Assembly (NCBI GenBank): GCA_034401795.1
Contig: CM067367.1
Coordinates: forward strand, 79,857,736 to 79,921,735
Source of the DNA: Chaetoderma sp. LZ-2023a
Taxonomy: Eukaryota; Mollusca; Caudofoveata; Chaetodermatida; Chaetodermatidae
Reading direction: 5' to 3'
Length of the DNA: 64,000 bases
A model generated the notes under the pieces. It was not told the origin of the DNA. It was given only the letters and a program-made list of their open reading frames with translations, and did not search any database. This document shows, one piece after another, positions 56,499 to 64,000 of this stretch. Both the position numbers and the translations under genes were made by a program. Numbering within the stretch: the stretch's first letter is position 1; every line of letters starts with the position of its first letter.

Positions 56499-58012
56499 AT
56501 GTCTCTGTCAACTGGAACTTCCCCGGACGCATCTGTAAATGTAAACTGTGATCGTGCTATTGATGTTGGCAAACTGGTTGTGTCGAAAATCATAGCCAAA
56601 TCGTTCAACAGCGTAGAATTGCATCGCTCAGATGCAGTGAAATCAGCCTCGTCAAGCGCTAACACCATTACTGTTCATAACGATGAAGTAGTTATAAGTC
56701 CAAAGTTGATGTTCAATAGAATAACATACATTCTTAAATTCCAATCAGACATGATAGATTACTTGAAATTGGAACGTGTGCCTCAGTCACACGCCATCTT
56801 CGATGCTGGGGGAATACGCATGCCACAGAAGAGCATACGTGGCACCCTTCTGAAGCAGCATTCCAAAGGAATTAATTTTTTTACTTGATGGAGGCTTCAT
56901 ACTTCCCGCGTCCTATTGTGAAGTTTGCAATAGCTATGGCACTTATATATTGAACTATTTTGGAACGAATGTCCATGGATATCGTCTTCGATGGATACAA
57001 ATGTTCAAATTCAAGTAAGACGCAGGAGAAAGGTCGTCATTCGAAAGGTCGATGTTCAGGCGATATACATTTGAACTTAATCTTCCAAAGACGTCTTCCC
57101 AATCCCATGTGGATTTCCAAGCAACCTGTGTAAATAAAACTCATTTAATATGGTTATTAATAGAAATTCCGCATGGCTTCGGAGGCAAACTGATGGTGAT
57201 GCCGATTCGGTAATTGTTCGACCGGCGATTGATCTTGCTGCTCATGGCCGAGACAACCTGGTTTTGGTACAACAGATGCATAACTGCTGGTGATGCTTGT
57301 CGCCCTTGTACGCAAAGGAATGCATCTTTGTATGCCCATTTCTTTAAACCCCAACAAGTTATATAAAATCGAAGACATACACGATTCACTTGGTTTTGCA
57401 AGTAAACACTTACTGGTAATATATCCCATACGTCATCTAAGTGTATGTGATATCACTTCTCCTTTTTTCAAACAAGGGAAGAAGGCCGTTCTTAAGGTAT
57501 TATAAACAACTGATCACCACGAGTTGATGGCTGTATTACAAACAAATCGAGTACTCCTGGAGAAATTGCTTTAGCAGGCGAGAGTCTTATTTTGGCTTTG
57601 TTTGGAGACGATAGCAAAGTCTCATTAAATGATTACCGCTATTCAGCATATCGATGTACAGTAGGCAAAACTTCACTGAGTAGTTCTTTCCAACTTCCCT
57701 CCGTCCAGCCAACCAGCGTGGCTGCAAGACAACATTCCCCGAGAGTCTACTTACAACAACAGCATTGGCTTGGAAACCGACAGATTGGGGATGCGAGGAA
57801 AGGAATGGTTGCTTGAGATCAATCACTACTTGCGGCCCAGTCAGACCGAAATCCCTTCTTAATTTTATCAGTTGTGGATGCAAAAGTGGATGTTCCAGGT
57901 CGTGTGGAGGTAGAAAAGTAGCTCTATTCTGTTCTGACGTGTGTAAGTTCTGAATGGGAATGCAATGCAACAATATTGACAGTGTTGAATCACAATCCGA
58001 CACCCACGATTA
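56499..58012 (+). pseudogene. Degraded copy of a multicopy GCDTTS-motif family
   Basis: Pieces in order on the plus strand are: an N-terminal part with VVSKIIAKSFNSVEL and YLKLERVPQSHAIFDAGG (56,570-56,830); IYPIRHLSVCDITSPFFKQGKKAVLKVL-type sequence near 57,425-57,500, where the usual motif is H.[FL].GCDTTS..[FG]GKGK; YLQQQHWLGN (57,745); then WKPTDWG and a cysteine cluster LLNFISCGCKSGCSRSC (57,850-57,905). I recognise this layout from an uncharacterised, very multicopy protein family in invertebrate genomes that behaves like a mobile element. Its enzyme activity is not known to me. Stops and frameshifts are frequent. Confidence 0.55.
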
Positions 58013-58599
58013 ACTTTTCATATTGCAAAACACATTATTTTTCATAAACTCTGGCAAAGTGGCGAAACGTGATCATTAATTCTTGAATATACAAGACTTG
58101 ATTGAAGCTAGGTTTACTTTTTCAAATAGTTTAGTAACGATTTATTGTGTATAAACCATGTTACATGTTTCAAATATAAAACATATCCAACTATGATAAT
58201 CAATGATAGCCAGTACAATGCTCACAGGATAATTATGAATTATGAATGAATTGTCGGTATTTATGCCATGCCACCAACCCGTGGCTAAATTTTTCACATA
58301 AAACTATGTAATTTTCATCTGTTGCTCAATACCATCTTTGAGTTGCCCAATCATAGTTGAAAAAAATTAGTTTGCCTAATAGTTAGTGATTTTGCTCTCC
58401 TAGCCCAATGTTTGTCCTTTCTCGGTTTCATCAAAATAGTGGCTGACGGGGAAAATGCGATAAAACATATGCTCACTTCCGATTTTTTGGGACTTTTACT
58501 ATTTGGTCAGAACATATCCGCAAACCCATCTGAAAAAATCTCTTAGTACTATTTTCCCCCTAGATTATCCTAATGCTCCTGGACTATAACCGTACGTAA
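58013..58599. other. No recognisable gene
   Basis: AT-rich intergenic or intronic DNA upstream of the fucosyltransferase exon. No repeats from the families described here were noted. Confidence 0.5.
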
Positions 58600-58945
58600 T
58601 TCACATTTCCAGAGTATCCATCAATCAATCTGACGTCATATGACGCCATAATCAGCTAAGTGGCGTGTATGATGACGTCATGATCATTATGTCATAAATG
58701 ATTCTATTTGTCCCATCTTTAACTCTTAATAGTATGAATGAATGGCTCTTCATTATTTTGAAACAAATCTGACTGGACGCTGTTGGTTGCAAATTAGTTC
58801 CAAGTTAGTCAATAGCTTGCCTGTATAGTTTTCTGGAAGTTGATAGTCAGCGAGTTCAGAGATCGATCGATGCCAACACCAGCGAGGTGTGGGTGAAGCT
58901 TAGCTAGAGATGGGCGGGGCATAGCTAAAAATGGAAAGGTCCATT
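58600..58945 (+). mobile_element. CRE-palindrome MITE, copy H
   Basis: Carries two intact CRE palindromes (ctgacgtcatat and atgacgtcatga), a shortened central hairpin (ctgactggacgctgttggttgcaaattag) and the tggagcttagc-type tail (tgaagcttagctagagatgg). It ends about 110 bp before the fucosyltransferase exon. Confidence 0.7.
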
Positions 58946-59040
58946 ATTACTAACTCACAACTAGAAGGATGGCTAAGCATATTGAATTTCGTCTACCTCT
59001 AATACACCAGTTAATTAAATTAATGTTGGTAACCATGATA

Positions 59041-59058
59041 TTATTTTCTTGTGGTTAG
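59041..59058 (+). promoter_or_regulatory. 3' splice site of the fucosyltransferase exon
   Basis: A pyrimidine-rich stretch ttattttcttgtggttag ends in AG. The open frame beyond has no ATG between an in-frame stop (59,016) and its hydrophobic anchor, so an upstream exon must supply the start. Confidence 0.6.
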
Positions 59059-60263
59059 GTTTGATAGGAGTCGTAGCGGCAGGGTACATCGTGTACATCT
59101 TCTTACTGGCCAATACTTGGCGGTCTCTGTTTGAAGCAGCACATCCTCTCAATACACCATCACGCGATTCCAGGACTGGTGACACATGGTCTAAGAGTAC
59201 TCTTCTCGCAAGAAACTTCCGAGTAGAGTCCGTAATGCCAACTGGAACATCGAATAATCGGAACGGGAGAGTAAAAGCAGCATTTAGGCCTGGCAGCGAT
59301 GCCCCCTATGCAACTGGTAGCAAAACAACACCATTTAAGACACTAATACATAAGAGTAAAATTACAAATATTAAGACAACGAGTCCACTTTCCCAACACC
59401 GGGTCTGCATTCGATTTTTAGGTGGTGGTCTTGGTAACAATATGTTCCAGTATGCAGCTGTTGTGGGACTGGCGCAAGCAAAACATATGCTACCAATGGT
59501 ACACACAGCTAACATAGTGTTTAAAACGTTCAATGTTACTGGTGAACAGTTCGAACACAAAGCCAGTTGTGCAAAGTATACACGTCGCCGTGAGCATGTT
59601 TGTTGCAGTTTTGACAACAGAACTAACTCTTTCACAGGTGCACATGATCTTCAGCTACGTGGTTATAGACAAAGTTGGATGTATTTTCATCCATTCGAAG
59701 ACAGAGTGCGTAAAGAATTTACATTCCGTAAAGAAGTTAATGATGCTGCCATATTAATTCTTGAAAGAGAGATGAAAATACAGCTTGGACTGAATGATTC
59801 CGTGGCAGATGGTGACGTTAGGAATCACTCCAGGACAAATGTTAATCTGGTGGGCATTCACGTAAGACGCGGGGATATTACATATGCAAAAAAATTTATT
59901 AAATACGGATATCTTGTTCCTGGAGCCGAGTATTTCCATCGAGCGATGAACGCTTTTCGCTCAAATTACAGTAACGTTATATTTATTGTGTGTTCAAATC
60001 ATCAAAAATGGGGTCGTGAGAAACTGAGTAGGCCAGATGTTGTGTTTATATCGCCTAATTCAGCTGCTGTAGATATGGCAATTCTTAGTCTCTGTGATCA
60101 TACGATAATGTCGGTAGGGTCGTATGGATGGTGGTCTGGCTTCCTCGCTGGCGGCACAGTCATCTACTATGGAAACCCAGTCAGAGACAATTCTACACTT
60201 AGCCGGCAGTTTAGCAAGGACATGAAAGACTTTTATTACCCTCATTGGATAAGGATGCTTTGA
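59059..60263 (+). CDS. Alpha-1,2-fucosyltransferase (GT11-like), terminal exon
   Basis: Residue positions count from the in-frame codon at 59,049. The protein begins with a hydrophobic segment (GLIGVVAAGYIVYIFLL, about 4-20), a type II signal anchor expected in the Golgi membrane, then a Ser/Thr-rich stem. The catalytic domain has GGGLGNNMFQYAAVVGLA (125-142), GIHVRRGDITY (269-279; the HxRRGD motif that binds GDP-fucose) and SVGSYGWWSGFLAGG (355-369), the conserved GT11 motifs. Several N-glycosylation sites are present (NVT, NDS, NHS, NYS, NST). Length (~400 residues) is normal for the family and there is no disruption, so the gene is probably functional. The enzyme transfers fucose to terminal galactose of glycans. 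It would start in an upstream exon outside the recognisable sequence. Exact acceptor specificity cannot be read from sequence. Confidence 0.93.
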
Positions 60264-60304
60264 TCGACGAACATCGTTTCATTCCATATACATTAATATA
60301 ATTG

Positions 60305-60364
60305 TTTTAGTTGTGAATTTGAATTAGGTGCTAGCGCCTCTAATTCAATTTCACAACTAAAAAT
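60305..60364. repeat. Near-perfect 58-bp hairpin after the fucosyltransferase
   Basis: Arms ttttagttgtgaa...gaattag and ctaattc...ttcacaactaaaa are complementary with very few mismatches around ggtgctagcgcc. It lies about 45 bp past the stop codon, so it would be in the 3' UTR. It may be a small foldback insertion. Confidence 0.9.
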
Positions 60365-60554
60365 TATTTTAATTTATATGGAATTAAATCATCATATATT
60401 AAGATTTATTTCGGTTCACTACACCTAGGCACACATTATAAGCCGCTAGAGGTATACAATTTTAATAATTTTATTTTCAAGCATTCTGGTTTGAATACGC
60501 ACCTTTAACTACCATTTGAAGCCGAAAAGCCGAAATCGAAAAACGATTTGGAAT

Positions 60555-60700
60555 TTAAGAAATATTCTGTTTTGAAACTAATTTTATCGGGAGTTGTTGC
60601 AGCAACGCCCCACCGCCAAATTAGTTTCAAAATATTCAACAGTTTACATGCATAGTGTTATATTGAAATTCATATTTTGGGAATTCAGGGGTCAAAGTGT
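60555..60700 (+). mobile_element. CRE-palindrome MITE fragment, copy I
   Basis: Holds a compact palindrome (ttttgaaactaattttatcg...gccaaattagtttcaaaatattcaacag) and part of the tail. The CRE block is missing. Confidence 0.6.
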
Positions 60701-60729
60701 TAAAGGGCTACTATTATGAAACTAAACAT

Positions 60730-61205
60730 ACCCATTAATGGAGGAATCCAGTTTATCCATCAATCATAGACCGTCATAATCAACTACGTGACGTGTAGGC
60801 TGACGTCATAATCAATTACGTCATGAATGGCGTATCTAAGTTCGTCACGAACGCTTAATTAATAATGGACTACGCGTTGTTGGACGAATTGTTTGTCTTT
60901 ACTATTTAATAAACATGCTGTTGAATCATCCTGGGATCGGGACCAACCTTTTCGGAAAAATACTGTTGAATGTTTTGAAGCTAATTTGACTCACCCATAG
61001 AAATCTTATACGTTAATACAGTACAGTTCTATGGACTCGCCCAGTCAGATTCGCTTCAAATTATTCAACAGCCTAACGTATAGTTTTCTGAAATTGATAG
61101 TCAGGAAGTTCAGGGATCGATCGATCCCAACACAGGCAAATCGTGGGCGAAGCTCAGCTAGATATGGGCGGGGCATAGCTAAAACTGCACTCCTCCATTG
61201 TGATC
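60730..61205 (+). mobile_element. CRE-palindrome MITE, copy J
   Basis: Left end taatggaggaatccagttt pairs with the right end aactgcactcctccatt. The CRE block has gctgacgtcataatc near 60,802. The central hairpin is rearranged: catagaaatcttatacg and agttctatgg replace the normal tip, and an extra segment (catcctgggatcggg) sits at the left arm. The gatcgatcgatc tail is intact. Confidence 0.7.
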
Positions 61206-61439
61206 AATAATACGGACAAATGAACAAAAGTCAATGGCGTTTATACGCTTCATCTCTCAAAATGTTTTGATGTAATAGTCAATGAAAAGTAGGCTATGTA
61301 TTTGACTCACTCTTAGCTTAAGTGTATGCGTTAAGTAGGCGATAAGTTCTAATTAGCAAAACATAAATCAATGGTCAGCTAATGAGATTGTTGAAAAGGA
61401 AATTTATTCCTTTGAATCGACGTATTCGATGTGCCTATC
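61206..61439. other. No feature seen
   Basis: AT-rich DNA between MITE copy J and family X copy 2. Confidence 0.5.
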
Positions 61440-64000
61440 TGTAGCTCGCGGGGGGGGGGGGTACGCGCTGGTCCGTCATATTGCTCTGCTCCGCTGCACC
61501 GCATGTACAGGATGCGTGGGAGGGCTGATTGAACCTCACTGTCTCATCCCAACGGTTGGTGTCACCGGTATGACGGTCCATAGCCTAATTTAAGAGTCTG
61601 GACATGATAATAAGTCAGAAATATATTACTACACAAACAATGGTACTCGTTTGCTAGTAGACGAGAGAAATGATACAGTACATAGAACTAAGTTGGTGTC
61701 TTGTTTACGTGGGCTCGTCGGAGGTATAGATTCGTATATATCCGATGAGGTATTCCTGCAAGGGAGCGTCCTAACGAGGCTACTTATATATTTTAATATA
61801 AACCACTATACCCCTAATACAAATAATATTGTTGCGAGAGGAAAGTGCCTCACGCGAGCCTCCATCACAAGAAAATGCCTTCAAGGCTGAAGCAGAGGAA
61901 GAGAGCTGGCAAAAAGGGCCACTCTCTTGTTCAAACAAAAAGTTATGTGTAGTGTGTGTCAACCTAGTGAAACTATAATTAATGTGATGCACGCTGGTTT
62001 ACGTGAAGACGGGCGGATGATTTCCAAAGAATTCAAGGGCCACCATCTTATGTGGGTCCAAAGATACTGTATTGGTAGTTGCCGCTTTATTTATGCGGGC
62101 CTTCTGCTAATTTCTAATCCACCTTTTAGTTGTTAGTTTCGCTTCCACGCTTTGGCCTCAAGTGGCAGGGATTTCTACTTATCTTTTGACACATGAGTCT
62201 AACTGGCGAAGATGCCTGGTTTCCCGAAGGTTACCCCACATATCATCTCCCTCAGAAAGGGTGTATGCGAAATCAACACTTTAGTCTTCACCGCCCGGAA
62301 ACGCCAATAGTTTCCCAGAGTCGGATCATGCCAACGTGTCGATAGGAAGGCCAGACAATTATTAAGCCTTGTGGCTGGAGGAGCGTAGAAAGAGACAATC
62401 ACTCGATATTAATAAGAGGCCCTAAGGTATTTTGCTAATTTATATTTTCTAGCCGGTGTGCGGTGTTACATATCCGCTACAGCCGGAAAAGAGGCTTACA
62501 CAAAATGTTTCTTATGTAGAGATTGTCCCTATCTACTTGAAACCTATCCTATTGAGCTAGAATAGCCAGGTTTAGTCGATCACATGTCAGGATCGAGCAA
62601 TGTGAGCATGAATAGTGACCTCAGTGTAAAATTGATGCTTGGGGAAATGGTGATGCGGGTATAATGTTGCTGTACAGTATATCCTAGCGTACTGCATCCT
62701 AGAGTTTTTATATAAACAAAACAAAATAACTAGGATGGCTACTTGCCATATGCATAGCTAACTATTACAGTGCGACCACTATATCAGGCCATAGGACCTT
62801 GCGGTGCTTATTAATTGTAAGCACACAAAAATAAGGATACTATATACAGTAAAGAAAATGGAAACTATAAAATGCGGTCTCAGACGACTGGGGAGGTACG
62901 TATTAGTCATCAGTACCTATAACGGAATAAATGAATACATAGTACAATAGTATAGTTACTTGAGTACCTATTGGTCATCGGTACGGAAAGAGTTCATAAA
63001 TCACTGTAGATGCTGCGTCACAAATGAGTAGTACGAGATGGCACGATTCTGAAGTTGCTGGGATGTTTCCGCAGGCTCACTCTCAAGACGGTGAAGAAGA
63101 ACGGCTGTAGAGAGATGCCTATTAGATAGTCATAATAACAAACACAGTACATTAGAAAGTGTCTGTCCGGTGACGATAGTTTGAAAGCTTCCCATAACAA
63201 TTAGGACTACAGTTGTAATTAAACATTGCATGTACATAACTGGGTACACAGTGCGGGATACATTGCATCGCTCTTGCGGTGTACCAGGCAGAGACCCACC
63301 AGACTGTGGCCTAAAAGTTAATTAATCACACAACATGCTAAGCAGAAGTTTGATACCACTTTTCAACGTGGTCCGGAAGATCCGACGAGTTATCCACCAA
63401 GAATCACCACTTTTTCTACATGCTGTAGAGATTGCATCGGGCCGCGAGGCCCATGCGCAGGAAGGCTCCTCTTGAAGTTGTTGTAGTGAGGGAGTCTCTA
63501 CTATTTATTTACTTGCACCCGGATGGCCATCCGAGGGCTTAGAAAAACTTAGTGTTCGATTGCTTACCAGCGCAGGAGAACTGAATTCCGAAAGGCACTG
63601 CTGTGGTGTAGGGTACCACAGTCAGTAGGCAGTTGTCCACGTCTATCACTGCGCTGGTCCAGCAACCTGCTAACGGCTGTCTCTCGCCGAAGTGTGGTCT
63701 CGATTCTTGATTTTTCCTTCTTTTATACTACTCGTGACGTCAGAGGCAGGACGACCAGCCAATCAGCGGGCGATCTGTAGCCAATCAGCGTGCAGCTAGA
63801 AAGGGTAACGATGCTATCACGTGATAAGCGCATTCCCCATTCATTTAATACATACACGCGATTACTAGGTCCAAGTAATAGTTTGAAAATAATTTCAGTG
63901 AGCCATTTAAGGATAACTCGGCCATTTCTGGTCCGGATTTAAAAAGGTAAACAGTTTTGAATTCCTCGTCTCATTCTGGCCCTGATTGGTACCAAGAACG
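61440..64000 (-). mobile_element. Family X repeat, copy 2 (cut by window end)
   Basis: Aligned with 11,090-15,410 by shared landmarks: left end tgtagctcgcgg, gtctcatccca, tttatttatgcgggccttct (62,089), the stem-loop at 62,297-62,315, ggctacttgccatat, the promoter at 63,721-63,785 and aactcggccatttct. It lacks the 1.5-kb Gypsy-related segment of copy 1, which marks that segment as a later insertion. A small basic peptide frame (MPSRLKQRKRAGKKGHS, from about 61,877) exists, but its copy 1 counterpart is shifted, so it is probably not a gene. Confidence 0.7.
63721..63785 (-). promoter_or_regulatory. Conserved CCAAT-CCAAT-CRE-TATA promoter (copy 2)
   Basis: On the minus strand: ATTGG (63,785-63,781), ATTGG (63,763-63,759), TGACGTCA (63,742-63,735), TATAAAA (63,727-63,721). 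Spacings equal those of copy 1 (22, 24 and 14 bp between element starts), although the sequence between them has diverged. Confidence 0.72.

Noticed and set aside
59049-59051. TTG as start codon of the fucosyltransferase
   Set aside because: A splice acceptor lies 7 bp downstream and animal genes rarely start at TTG; an upstream exon is more likely.
61877-61954. Short basic peptide in family X copy 2
   Set aside because: The equivalent in copy 1 (about 11,739) is frameshifted and differs in sequence, so conservation does not support coding.

Overview
This is an AT-rich, repeat-dense eukaryotic (metazoan) window in which almost everything recognisable is mobile DNA. The mix is Polinton/Maverick remnants, a DIRS-like element, a Gypsy element with integrase upstream of reverse transcriptase, a Tc1-type transposon, non-LTR fragments, a tRNA-derived SINE and many small non-autonomous elements. 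Together with one spliced alpha-1,2-fucosyltransferase-type gene this suggests a marine invertebrate. A mollusc or other lophotrochozoan is my best guess, but nothing here proves the species.

Layout. 1-7.3 kb holds microsatellites and several copies of a ~400-bp palindrome-bearing element (called the CRE-palindrome MITE below). 7.3-9.8 kb is a 20-bp minisatellite that abuts and truncates a Polinton capsid-type gene (9.8-10.7 kb, minus), followed by a small basic Polinton protein (10.7-11.1 kb). At 11,090 a long uncharacterised repeat begins (family X). A second copy starts with the same bases at 61,440 and runs off the window, and both keep a CCAAT-CCAAT-CRE-TATA promoter with identical spacing. 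16.95-18.14 kb is a 5'-truncated non-LTR retrotransposon with a perfect 12-bp target-site duplication. 18.7-22.4 kb is a decayed Gypsy pol. 22.5-27.2 kb is a Maverick-like block with a broken protein-primed-type DNA polymerase B (minus) and companion genes (plus). 28.5-30.0 kb carries two small Polinton proteins and the packaging-type ATPase (minus). 30.8-38.6 kb holds a Tc1 transposon and a second, differently arranged DNA polymerase B (plus).

38.6-41.3 kb is G-rich duplicated non-coding DNA. 41,506-52,353 is a nested pair: a Gypsy element with two ~475-bp LTRs and, inside its gag, a structurally complete DIRS-like element (44,915-50,075) with terminal inverted repeats, an internal complementary region and an intact 994-codon RT/RNase H/tyrosine-recombinase frame. 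52.4-58.6 kb has decayed fragments. 59,059-60,263 is the last coding exon of a GT11 fucosyltransferase, the only convincing host gene, flanked on both sides by CRE-palindrome MITEs.

How the parts relate: the minus-strand order ATPase, two small proteins, basic protein, capsid protein fits a single Polinton cut apart by a ~17-kb block of other mobile DNA (11.09-28.48 kb). Apart from the DIRS frame and the fucosyltransferase exon, nearly every coding region is broken by stops, frameshifts or deletions, so I mark most as pseudogenes. All assignments are by eye from motifs; no database search was possible.
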